Source: K189A clade bacterium
Lineage (GTDB): Bacteria; Pseudomonadota; Gammaproteobacteria; Pseudomonadales; Azotimanducaceae
DNA: 46,038 nucleotides
Reading direction: 5' to 3'
Assembly: GCA_902631405.1 (NCBI GenBank)
Contig: CACOYI010000012.1
Location: 1-46,038 of the forward strand
The notes beneath the pieces are model-generated. The model searched no databases and was not told where the DNA came from. It worked only from the letters and a program-made list of their open reading frames with translations. A program made the position numbers and the translations under genes. This document shows positions 1 through 7,424 of the stretch, in pieces (the stretch's first letter is position 1; the number at the start of each line of letters is the position of its first letter).

Positions 1-563
1 TAAGAGTCGGAGTTTACGACAGGACCATTGGCGGTACTGGTTTGTTTGAACCCACCGAGGCTCGCAGCACCTATGCTATTAACAGATAGAGAAACGGTCT
101 CACCCTGGTTAGCGCCAGTCTGAATTAACTTTCCAGAGAAGTTACCGTCTAGAACTTTCTGATCGCCAAAACGAGTTGAAGTAGACATGCGAGTAAGCTC
201 GTTCTTCAGTGCAGTGATCTCGTTGTTAATCAACGTGCGGTCAGCAGCGGATGTGGTGTCCGTGGCGGCTTGCGCAGCGAGCGTTCTCATTCTCTGGAGA
301 ATGTCGTTGCCCTCATTCATAGATGCCTCAATCGTGTCGACCATCGCCAAACCATCTTGAGTATTTCGGATTGCTTGGTTCAGTCCACCGATCTGGGCTT
401 CCATTCGTTGAGATACGGCCAGTCCTGCTGCATCGTCAGCGGCTCCGTTAATTCTTTGTCCGGTAGCCAATCTCTCCATCGCAACCTTCATTTCGCGGTC
501 GACCTCGTTCATAGATCGTTGGGCAGCGAGTGAGGAGATGTTCGTACTTACTACTAAGCTCAT
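1..563 (-). CDS. fliC: Flagellin, N-terminal part (runs off the left edge)
   Basis: Structural subunit of the flagellar filament, exported by the flagellar type III system. The reverse-strand frame begins MSLVVSTNISSLAAQRSMNE and continues with the conserved flagellin D0/D1 helices (RLATGQRINGAADDAAGLAV, then the NDILQRMRTLAAQAA block). About 187 codons are present; the variable centre and C-terminal helices lie outside the window. The ATG at 563 is chosen because AGAGGTAA stands just upstream and the protein starts exactly at the family N-terminus. A sigma28 promoter lies about 75 bp upstream, so the gene is a late (class IV) flagellar gene. fliD lies upstream on the same strand. Confidence 0.96.
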   Translation of the reverse strand, partial: MSLVVSTNISSLAAQRSMNEVDREMKVAMERLATGQRINGAADDAAGLAVSQRMEAQIGGLNQAIRNTQDGLAMVDTIEASMNEGNDILQRMRTLAAQAATDTTSAADRTLINNEITALKNELTRMSTSTRFGDQKVLDGNFSGKLIQTGANQGETVSLSVNSIGAASLGGFKQTSTANGPVVNSDS

Positions 564-934
564 TTCATTTACCTCTGTTTTGTTGAAAAACGGCTCAGCT
601 GTAACGCCGGGCCATGTTTTTGTCTCATGACGAAAACAAAGTCGGCCCCGCATTAGCGATCTTTAGTTTTTAAGGCAGTCTCGAGGTTTTTTTTTGCAGA
701 TCGGCAAGAGGCTGCCGGTTATGGCAATACCTTTCCTAAAGAGGAGGTAGCCAAGCAATTCTTCGACGACGACCAGTTTATTGAAAAACGGTGATATCAG
801 TTTAGAGGACAAGCAGCCAGAGCAGCGAGAGCACCAATAAACTCATTACAACGAGCCGTCTCATGCGTCGGCATACTAAGCAATCAGTCCAAAGAATTTT
901 TTTAAGGCCTCGCAGGCTAAACATCTAGTTCGCG
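564..934. other. fliC-fliD intergenic region (371 bp, no convincing gene)
   Basis: Holds the fliC ribosome binding site and sigma28 promoter and a T9 run (687-695). The 11-mer TTGAAAAACGG occurs twice, at 583-593 and 781-791. Plus-strand codons from 657 to a TGA at 792-794 are open and look protein-like, but no usable start codon was found; this may be a gene remnant or chance. No flaG or fliS, often found beside fliC/fliD, is present. No clear terminator follows fliD. Confidence 0.6.
639..665 (-). promoter_or_regulatory. Sigma28 (FliA) promoter of fliC
   Basis: Read on the minus strand, TAAAG (665-661) is followed after 14 nt by GCCGACTT (646-639). The enterobacterial FliA consensus is TAAAGTTT-N11-GCCGATAA, so both boxes and the spacing agree, with mismatches only at the end of each box. 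Predicted transcription starts near 632, giving a leader of about 70 nt to the fliC ATG. An A9 tract on this strand (695-687) lies just upstream and could act as an UP-like element. FliA itself is not encoded in the window. Confidence 0.75.
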
Positions 935-2350
935 TTAATCACGTCTGTTCGTAAATGGAAGATTTTCAAAACTGCTGATCAGATTGTCTTTAGTATTGTT
1001 GAGTTCATCTATGAGCGCATTCATACTAGCAAACTGCTTTTCGTACCGTTCTTGAACCCGCCTCATTTTATCCTCCAACTCTGTCAGTTCATCCTGATAG
1101 TCGTCAACATCGTTGTTGAGCCTGGTAGTTTGTGTAGTGAAATAGCCGGTCGTTCCTGTTAGATCTTCGATCAATTTAGTTAAATCACCCGAGATTCCTC
1201 TATTTGCCTCACCGACCGACGACTGAAGATTGGTATCCGCGCTAAAAACCGTTCGAATATCGTCAAAATTTGCCGCAAGAGCTGAAGATAGCTTTGTTTC
1301 AGTTATATCTAAAAACCCCGATTTATTAATGCTAATCCCTATATCCGACAATCGCGTTATTGCTGTTCCAGGAGTGCTGGAGGCATGGGTAAAAAGGTTG
1401 GTGACAGATCTAACAACGTTCCTGAAGATAGTGTCGCCAGCCAAAGAACCATTCAAATCTCTATCTTTAAGGTTGTTGAGCTCTTCTTTGGAATTATTAA
1501 ATGACTCCACGAGCGCTTTTATATTATCTTCAACGGTTGACGTATCCCGAGTTACTGAAATTGCTGCGGTACCTGTAGTGGTTCCGTTAAGCGTGAAAGT
1601 CAGGCCCGAGACAACGTCGTTAATTGAATTAGTAGATCTCGAATATGCCACTCCGTTGACGTTAAGTGCGGCATCGCTTGCAGTAAATCCAACCGGTGTG
1701 TCTGAGCTAAGCATACTCCCTACCGATGGTGTCACTGTGAATTGCCCCTCGCTTCCGCTCTTGCCAACGAGTTGGATAATATAATCAGTCCCCGAAGTGC
1801 CTTTATCAATTAGATTTGCCGTAACATTGATATCAGCGGCGTTGATTGCATCCGTGATGCCCTGCGGGGTGGTCGTAGACACTGCGATCGTATGCGATAC
1901 TGTAGACGAATTCCCAATCTCAATAGTTAAATTAAACGCGGCACCTGAATTTAATAACTGAGTCTTGCTCGTAAACTTAGTGTCACCGTTTGGTGTGAGA
2001 TTTGTGCGTTGTTCTCTCGCTACAGAGGTGACAGAGATACTGTGAGCGCCAATGTCGGCGTTTGAATCGGCGGCTATAGTTAGAGCGCTAGTTTGGCTAT
2101 TGGAGACGGTGAAATTGTTGAAATCGTTTTTATCGTTCAGTCTCTTGGCGGCTACCGATAGTTGATCCAGACTTGAAACGGCCTTTGCTAGATCGCTGAT
2201 CTGTGTCTCACTATCCAGAATCCTGTCGTTAAGTCTGCTTTCCTTCGGAGCTCTCTCTGCCTCTACCAAGGCCGATACGATCTCCTTCGTATTAAAACCG
2301 GCGCCCGCGCCAAGTGTATTTACGTAATCAACGGTAGACACATTTTCCAT
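935..2350 (-). CDS. fliD: Flagellar filament cap protein FliD
   Basis: Cap (HAP2) protein that folds and inserts flagellin at the filament tip. The 471-residue product has the FliD_N pattern near the start (TLGAGAGFNTKEIVSALVEA), a Ser/Thr-rich centre and a C-terminal heptad-rich region (QTTRLNNDVDDYQDELTELE, then QERYEKQFASMNALIDEL) typical of FliD_C. The ATG at 2350 is used rather than the in-frame ATG at 2389: the latter lies inside the sigma54 promoter at 2388-2374, upstream of the predicted transcript start. AGAGG stands about 12 nt before the chosen ATG but may be largely untranscribed. Divergent from the FleQ-like gene. Confidence 0.93.
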   Translation of the reverse strand: MENVSTVDYVNTLGAGAGFNTKEIVSALVEAERAPKESRLNDRILDSETQISDLAKAVSSLDQLSVAAKRLNDKNDFNNFTVSNSQTSALTIAADSNADIGAHSISVTSVAREQRTNLTPNGDTKFTSKTQLLNSGAAFNLTIEIGNSSTVSHTIAVSTTTPQGITDAINAADINVTANLIDKGTSGTDYIIQLVGKSGSEGQFTVTPSVGSMLSSDTPVGFTASDAALNVNGVAYSRSTNSINDVVSGLTFTLNGTTTGTAAISVTRDTSTVEDNIKALVESFNNSKEELNNLKDRDLNGSLAGDTIFRNVVRSVTNLFTHASSTPGTAITRLSDIGISINKSGFLDITETKLSSALAANFDDIRTVFSADTNLQSSVGEANRGISGDLTKLIEDLTGTTGYFTTQTTRLNNDVDDYQDELTELEDKMRRVQERYEKQFASMNALIDELNNTKDNLISSFENLPFTNRRD

Positions 2351-2373
2351 CCATTTGTCTTTCCTCTTAGTAA

Positions 2374-2388
2374 GCAAATTATGTGCCA
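2374..2388 (-). promoter_or_regulatory. Sigma54 promoter of fliD
   Basis: Minus strand reads TGGCAC-ATAAT-TTGC, a perfect match to the RpoN -24/-12 consensus TGGCAC-N5-TTGC. With the usual 11-12 nt from the -12 GC to +1, transcription would begin near 2362, only about 12 nt before the fliD ATG. It fits control by the FleQ/FleR-type activators encoded next door. Confidence 0.85.
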
Positions 2389-2490
2389 TGGAGGAAAATC
2401 GCTATGCTGCCTATCAAGCTCAATATGGGGACACTTACTTGACTGGCTCGGCAAGAAATGTCCTCTAGCCGGCAAAAAAAATCCAGAACT

Positions 2491-2519
2491 TTGCCGTCTT
2501 GAATTTAAAAAAGTATATC
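2491..2519 (+). promoter_or_regulatory. Possible sigma70 promoter of the FleQ-like gene
   Basis: TTGCCG (2491-2496), a 17-nt spacer and TATATC (2514-2519) resemble -35/-10 boxes with four matches each. The -35 box overlaps the right arm of an inverted repeat, CGGCAAA (2470-2476) and TTTGCCG (2490-2496), which could be an operator. No sigma54 site was seen in front of this gene, as expected for a master regulator at the top of the hierarchy. Confidence 0.35.
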
Positions 2520-2577
2520 TCTCGCAAAGAAAATACCTTTTAGCTAAAGTTGAGCGTGTTTTCAGGAGCATAATCGG

Positions 2578-3687
2578 TTGACTTACAAAATAGTCGGCAG
2601 CAGTGATCGAACCAAGGAGTTGGAGGAACTCGTGAAGTCCGTCGCCCCCTCAGATGCTTCGGTTCTGATAACCGGGGAGAGCGGGTGTGGTAAAGAACTC
2701 TATGCCCGGGCGATACATCAACAATCAGAGAGATCGAGCAAACCGTTCATCGCCATAAACTGCGGTGCGATTCCCTCGGACTTGCTCGAAAGTCAATTAT
2801 TCGGGCATAAAAAAGGGGCTTTCACAGGCGCAATCTCCGATTTCAGAGGCAAGTTTCAAGATGCAGAGGGAGGAACGCTATTTTTAGACGAAATCGGAGA
2901 TATGCCATTTGATATGCAGGTCAAATTGTTGAGGGTCCTGCAGGAAAGGAACATCACGCCGATTGGTTCAAATCAGCTTATTAGTGTCGACGTGCGGATT
3001 GTTGCGGCAACGCATCGAAATATTGAATCAGAGATCGAAGCTCAGCGATTTAGGCAGGATTTATATTTTCGACTAAATGTTTTGCCTTTAGTAATTCCAC
3101 CTCTCAGGGAGAGACGATCGGAAATAAGAGAATTGATTGAACACTTCGCGAAAATCCACAAACAATCTGACAAAGGTCTCGTTGAATTGGACCATGATTT
3201 CTTATCAGCTATGGAGGCCTATGACTGGCCGGGTAACATTAGGGAGTTGTCCAATACCCTTCACCGTTTTTCGATTTTGTACGCTGGCAGAAAGATTGCG
3301 CTATCTGATGTAGACCCGGCGATGCTACCAGCTGGTCTGCTGGAGTTGTTAGCGACAAATAAACCCCAAGGAGAACCAAAGGCGCGCCTTTTTGAGGAGT
3401 CAGACGGCTCCACGGGGATGAGTAACCTCTCAAGACAGACGGATGTAAATCCTCCTGAAGGGATTGATGCTGAATTTGAATCAATTGTCATGCTTGCTCA
3501 AGGGTTTGGTGATTTCACTGAAGAGCAGCCCTCGCTTAAAACAATGCTAGGTGACATCGAGCAGGATTTGATAATGAAAGCGCTTGGCGAGGCGGGAGGT
3601 AATGTAAGCCGATGCGCGAAACTCCTCAAAATGCAGCGCACCACATTGATAGAGCGTATCAAGAAATACGACCTACAGAGCGCTTGA
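2578..3687 (+). CDS. FleQ-like sigma54-dependent flagellar activator lacking a receiver domain
   Basis: Enhancer-binding protein expected to open sigma54 promoters of early flagellar genes. The 369 residues start directly at the AAA+ domain: Walker A GESGCGKE (33-40), GAFTGA loop (80-85, contacts sigma54), Walker B LFLDEIGD (about 101-108), the WPGN motif near 217, and a Fis-type helix-turn-helix at the C-terminus with MQRTTLIERIKKY, characteristic of the FleQ/FlrA group. FleQ proteins normally carry about 120 more N-terminal residues; these are absent. The TTG start at 2578 is supported by AGGAG nine nt upstream. Position between fliD and a FleR-like gene also matches fleQ. Orthology to FleQ is inferred, not proven. 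Confidence 0.85.
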   Translation: MTYKIVGSSDRTKELEELVKSVAPSDASVLITGESGCGKELYARAIHQQSERSSKPFIAINCGAIPSDLLESQLFGHKKGAFTGAISDFRGKFQDAEGGTLFLDEIGDMPFDMQVKLLRVLQERNITPIGSNQLISVDVRIVAATHRNIESEIEAQRFRQDLYFRLNVLPLVIPPLRERRSEIRELIEHFAKIHKQSDKGLVELDHDFLSAMEAYDWPGNIRELSNTLHRFSILYAGRKIALSDVDPAMLPAGLLELLATNKPQGEPKARLFEESDGSTGMSNLSRQTDVNPPEGIDAEFESIVMLAQGFGDFTEEQPSLKTMLGDIEQDLIMKALGEAGGNVSRCAKLLKMQRTTLIERIKKYDLQSA

Positions 3688-3782
3688 AAATCGGGCATCG
3701 CTAACTGTCGAAAAACCGTCGGTGTGCCTAGCCAGAAAAGAATAAATATCCCAAATTACTGATAAATATATAAAAAATTATT

Positions 3783-3797
3783 TGGCACACAGTTTGC
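3783..3797 (+). promoter_or_regulatory. Sigma54 promoter of the fleR-like gene / fliE operon
   Basis: TGGCAC-ACAGT-TTGC matches the RpoN consensus exactly with correct N5 spacing. Predicted start near 3809, leaving about 24 nt to the ATG at 3833. It follows an AT-rich stretch (about 3740-3782). The FleQ-like activator encoded just upstream is the obvious candidate regulator, and the transcript would run into fliEFGHIJ because gaps between those genes are short. Confidence 0.85.
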
Positions 3798-3832
3798 TAG
3801 ATAAGCGGCAAATAGAACGGAAAATATTTGCC

Positions 3833-5227
3833 ATGTACGAAGATCAGCCAATCGAGCTCTTTTGGGACTCAAGTTCGGTATTAGACACAGCCACTGCTGG
3901 GATTCTACGGGGGGGTGGATTTTCTGCCAGACCAATATCGCTCTCACAACTAAGCGATAGACAGATGAGCGAAGAGACAGGCCCAAGAGTCGTTTGTGTT
4001 CAAGGATTCTTTGGAATGCAAGAAGCACATATTAAAAGTGTCAGAGAATTGTTGGGGCCGCGGGTTTATTTGATTTTCCGTGTTGAAAATAATGATTTTG
4101 AGACAGCTCTGATCGCTGCGCGCTGTGGAGTTGATGATGTCGTTACGAAAGACGCGGATTCCAAAAAATGGTCTGCAATTGCGGCGTCGGCAAGGATTCG
4201 TTTATTAAAATTCGAGTCATATGTATTTGTCGATGAGACAAGCCAAAATCTCCTCGCTTTGGTTGAAAGAGTTGGGGCATCGGATGTCACTGCCTTGCTG
4301 CAAGGGCCGACGGGATCAGGAAAGGAAGTGTTAGCGAGGCTGACGCATGACTTTTCTCCTCGGCGTGAGGGTCCATTTGTACCCGTGAATTGTGCGGCTT
4401 TGCCTGAAGAACTTGCTGAAAGCTTGTTGTTTGGACATTTGAAAGGCTCATTCACTGGGGCTACCAGAGATACCGAGGGTTTTTTCCGTCAAGCGCATAG
4501 GGGCACCCTTTTTCTAGACGAGATAGGGGAGTTGACTCCTCAACTGCAAGCTAAACTACTGCGAGCCATTCAAGAGAAAGAGGTCCTCCCAGTAGGTTCT
4601 TCTGATTCTCAAAAAGTTGATGTGCGGATAGTGTCGGCTACGAATCGGAATTTGAGAGATCCTCGGTTTAACAATGGTTTTCGAGAAGATCTCTATTTTA
4701 GGATCAGTACTTTTAGAATTAATGTTCCCAGTTTGAGTAGCAGATTGGATGACGTGTTACCCCTGGCAAACTTTTTTGTGCTCAAACACTCTCCTGAGAC
4801 GAGTTCAATACAATTTTCTCCAGAGGCAATCGCGAAATTGCTAGCCTACCAGTGGCCGGGAAATGTCAGAGAGTTAGAAAATGTTGTTCAACGGGCAATT
4901 GTTTTGTGCAACGGCGTTGAAGTGCACTCCAAACATCTAATCTTCGACGAACCAATAGGCGGATACTCGGTGGCTGATGGGGAATTTAGTTCTGACCATG
5001 CCTTCTCTTCTCACTCTCCCATAGACGCACGATCCTCGGTACGAGTTGAAGAGCCTTTGCAAGACGCGCTAGAGGCAAATGAATTTAGGATTATTGCGGA
5101 AACAGTTAAAGCTGCTCCAACCAAACAGGCGGCTGCAAAACAACTAGGTATCAGTGAACGAACACTCCGTTACAAAATGGCGAAAATGCGTGAGCGAGGT
5201 TTCGCACCGCAACGCAAGATTGCATAA
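3833..5227 (+). CDS. FleR/FlrC-like sigma54 activator with a degenerate receiver domain
   Basis: Second flagellar enhancer-binding protein, expected to switch on basal-body, hook and cap genes. The 464 residues comprise an N-terminal receiver-like fold (1-115), an AAA+ domain with Walker A GPTGSGKE (about 158-165), GSFTGA in place of GAFTGA (205-210) and Walker B LFLDEIGE, and a Fis-type HTH ending ISERTLRYKMAKMRERG, typical of FleR. In the receiver the end of strand 3 reads VVCVQGFF, so the phospho-accepting Asp is apparently replaced by Gln; the switch Lys (VVTKD) remains. The ATG at 3833 is chosen because an in-frame TTG at 3782 lies in the sigma54 promoter. No FleS kinase is adjacent. Confidence 0.88.
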   Translation: MYEDQPIELFWDSSSVLDTATAGILRGGGFSARPISLSQLSDRQMSEETGPRVVCVQGFFGMQEAHIKSVRELLGPRVYLIFRVENNDFETALIAARCGVDDVVTKDADSKKWSAIAASARIRLLKFESYVFVDETSQNLLALVERVGASDVTALLQGPTGSGKEVLARLTHDFSPRREGPFVPVNCAALPEELAESLLFGHLKGSFTGATRDTEGFFRQAHRGTLFLDEIGELTPQLQAKLLRAIQEKEVLPVGSSDSQKVDVRIVSATNRNLRDPRFNNGFREDLYFRISTFRINVPSLSSRLDDVLPLANFFVLKHSPETSSIQFSPEAIAKLLAYQWPGNVRELENVVQRAIVLCNGVEVHSKHLIFDEPIGGYSVADGEFSSDHAFSSHSPIDARSSVRVEEPLQDALEANEFRIIAETVKAAPTKQAAAKQLGISERTLRYKMAKMRERGFAPQRKIA

Positions 5228-5239
5228 GGATAACGAAAG

Positions 5240-5584
5240 ATGGTTGAAGGAATATACCAATCAAAAGTTAATTCTCTTTTGAGTCAAATTAGGGCCCATC
5301 AAGAAAAAGCCAACCTAGTTGCGCAAGATGCACCATCGAGTCGTCCAGTTGCTAATGAGGGGAAAGAGGGTTTTGGCACTTACGTTGAAAATGCAGTGCG
5401 CTCAGTGAATGAAAGCCAAATGGCTTCGGCTGATATGCGTGACGCTTATGAGCGAGGAGAAGATATCCCTTTGACTGACGTGGTCTTGGCCATGCAAAAG
5501 TCATCGCTAGCTTTCGAGGCGACGCTCCAAGTTAGAAACAAATTACTTAAGGCGTATGAAGACGTCATGAACATGCCGGTATAA
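5240..5584 (+). CDS. fliE: Flagellar hook-basal body protein FliE
   Basis: Small rod/MS-ring junction protein, the first export substrate needed for rod assembly. The 114-residue product has the conserved C-terminal half: [20 protein letters not shown] followed by [15 protein letters not shown], nearly identical in pattern to other FliE proteins. Starts 13 nt after the fleR-like stop with AAGGA upstream, so probably cotranscribed from the sigma54 promoter at 3783. fliF follows after 20 nt. Confidence 0.95.
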   Translation: MVEGIYQSKVNSLLSQIRAHQEKANLVAQDAPSSRPVANEGKEGFGTYVENAVRSVNESQMASADMRDAYERGEDIPLTDVVLAMQKSSLAFEATLQVRNKLLKAYEDVMNMPV

Positions 5585-5604
5585 CTGACACGAAGGTAAA
5601 AAAA

Positions 5605-7401
5605 ATGGCAGAAAGCGCAATAGATTCAAACACTCAGATTATGTCTCCACAGGCGACCCAACAGTCGGCTGCAGTGCCCGCGCCGAGGCCTGAGCAGGCT
5701 AATCAGGATAGAGCAAACGCCTCTGCAGGGACTCCCATTGTTGCTTCGATTCTGAATCAACCGGGAGTGCAACGTACTTTGCCCGCCATCGTCGTGTTGT
5801 TTAGCTTGGCGGCGTTAGCTTTGATTTATTCTTATGTATCTGCCCCCGCTGCAAGACCAGTATTCACTGATTTATCGGATGCGGATAGACAAGTTGCATA
5901 CGATGCCCTTCTCGCGGCAGGCAACTATGGCGCTTACCTGGACAAGAGCACGGGATTGTTGATGATCCCAGAAAATGAATATTTTGACGCAAAGATCTTT
6001 TTAGCCTCCCAGGGCATTCCTCGAAGTGCCCAAGGCGGGGGCTTTGACGAATTACTCGCTAATGATTCGATGACACGATCAAGGAATATGGAAGCCGCGC
6101 AGTTAAAGGAGTTTGATGAAAGAGAATTAAAAGAAACAATTGAAGCTATCTATGCGGTGAAAAGCGCAAAAGTTCAGATCGCTCGGCCACAACAAAGCGT
6201 ATTCGTTAAAGACCGTGAACCGGCCAAAGCGTCGGTTTATGTGGAGCCTTATGGCGGACGAATAATTAGCCCTGCGAATATCCAAGCAATCGTCCATTTA
6301 GTTTCTTCAAGTGTGCCTTATCTGCCACCGGAAAACGTGGCTGTCATTAATAATAGTGGAATGCTGCTAACTTCAAAAAACGACCAAAACACGGCGATGA
6401 GCTTAGCTGCATCGCAGGTCGAGCACGAACAATCGATGGAATCCAACCTCAGAAATCGCATTGAACAGATCATGAGTCGTTTCGTAGGGTTCGACAAAGT
6501 TCGATCGGAAGTTGATGTTTTGCTCAATTTCACTGAAGTCGAAACCACTTATGAGGACTTTGATAGGGAGAATTTGGGAGGACTCACTCGATCGGAAGTG
6601 CTCAACATTGATGAGACAGAGGTAAGCTCGGGAGAAGGTGGGCCTCAGGCGGGAACATTTGTTCAGGCACCAGAGCAAACTGAGGCAGCTCCTGAGCAGT
6701 CCAAGCAAGTTAGCAGTTCTACTACTCGTAATTATGAGCTCGATAGGGAAATCCGCTATGTCAAGCAACAGGTTGGGGTGATTGATCGTATTACGGTGTC
6801 CGTGGCTTTTGATAGAGATGAGTTTTTGCGGACGAACGGAGTTGCTTCGCAAGACGGTAGCCCAGCAACTGAATTGACCGCCACTCAGATAGAAAACTTA
6901 GAAGATTTGATAAAGGGTGCAATAGGGTTCAGTGAAGAAAGAGGCGATGTTGTTACCCTAGTGCCTATGAAATTTTTTGAGCCAGAGCTCGAAGAACCAG
7001 TTCCAGAGGGCCTGGTAGATATGATCAGATCCTGGACCGACGATCCGACTTTTAGATATTTGCTACAAATGGGACTGGCAACCTTTTTAGTTTTGCTGAC
7101 GTTATTCATGGTGGTTCGCCCAGCCCTCAGATTTTATATGGCCGGCGGGAGAGCGGGCGCAACCCAAAGAAGCTCTGTCTCAGGAGAATTATCCCCAGCG
7201 GAGGTGGAACGTCTCCGGCAGGGAGATATAGATGATGTTCAAGAGATAAAAAGTAAGTTGATGCCAAAGAAGCGATCGATCCCAGAAGACATGTTGGACA
7301 CAGCTAACACTTATGATGAGAAAATTGCGCTGATGAAAATGATCACGGCAGAAGACCCGGGTCGAGTGGCTAATATGGTTAAAAGAATGCTCGCCTCTTA
7401 G
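5605..7401 (+). CDS. fliF: Flagellar MS-ring protein FliF
   Basis: Forms the inner-membrane MS-ring that carries the rotor and houses the export gate. The 598-residue product matches the usual length. A variable Gln/Ala-rich cytoplasmic N-terminus (1-50) precedes the first membrane segment (about 58-79, TLPAIVVLFSLAALALIYSY). The periplasmic YscJ/FliF ring-building domains follow (IPRSAQGGGFDELL; ARPQQSVFVKDREPAKASVY). The second membrane segment is near 490-510 (LLQMGLATFLVLLTLFMVV), and the cytoplasmic FliG-binding tail ends ITAEDPGRVANMVKRML. Lies 20 nt after fliE in the same operon. Confidence 0.97.
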   Translation: MAESAIDSNTQIMSPQATQQSAAVPAPRPEQANQDRANASAGTPIVASILNQPGVQRTLPAIVVLFSLAALALIYSYVSAPAARPVFTDLSDADRQVAYDALLAAGNYGAYLDKSTGLLMIPENEYFDAKIFLASQGIPRSAQGGGFDELLANDSMTRSRNMEAAQLKEFDERELKETIEAIYAVKSAKVQIARPQQSVFVKDREPAKASVYVEPYGGRIISPANIQAIVHLVSSSVPYLPPENVAVINNSGMLLTSKNDQNTAMSLAASQVEHEQSMESNLRNRIEQIMSRFVGFDKVRSEVDVLLNFTEVETTYEDFDRENLGGLTRSEVLNIDETEVSSGEGGPQAGTFVQAPEQTEAAPEQSKQVSSSTTRNYELDREIRYVKQQVGVIDRITVSVAFDRDEFLRTNGVASQDGSPATELTATQIENLEDLIKGAIGFSEERGDVVTLVPMKFFEPELEEPVPEGLVDMIRSWTDDPTFRYLLQMGLATFLVLLTLFMVVRPALRFYMAGGRAGATQRSSVSGELSPAEVERLRQGDIDDVQEIKSKLMPKKRSIPEDMLDTANTYDEKIALMKMITAEDPGRVANMVKRMLAS

Positions 7402-7424
7402 CGGGTTAAGGTAAAGGAATTATC

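Noticed and set aside
700-705. Second sigma28 -10 candidate (GCCGAT on the minus strand)
   Set aside because: No TAAAG lies 14 nt upstream of it; the site at 639-665 fits both boxes.
1230-1784. 184-residue open frame antisense to fliD
   Set aside because: Opposite the well-supported fliD coding frame, no ribosome binding site or recognisable motif; a shadow.
2351-2389. Longer FliD with an N-terminal extension beginning MAHNLL
   Set aside because: These codons are the sigma54 promoter read as protein (TGGCAC...TTGCT); the start would lie upstream of the predicted transcript start.
3782-3832. Longer FleR-like protein from a TTG start beginning MAHSLL
   Set aside because: Same artefact: the frame runs through the sigma54 promoter at 3783-3797.
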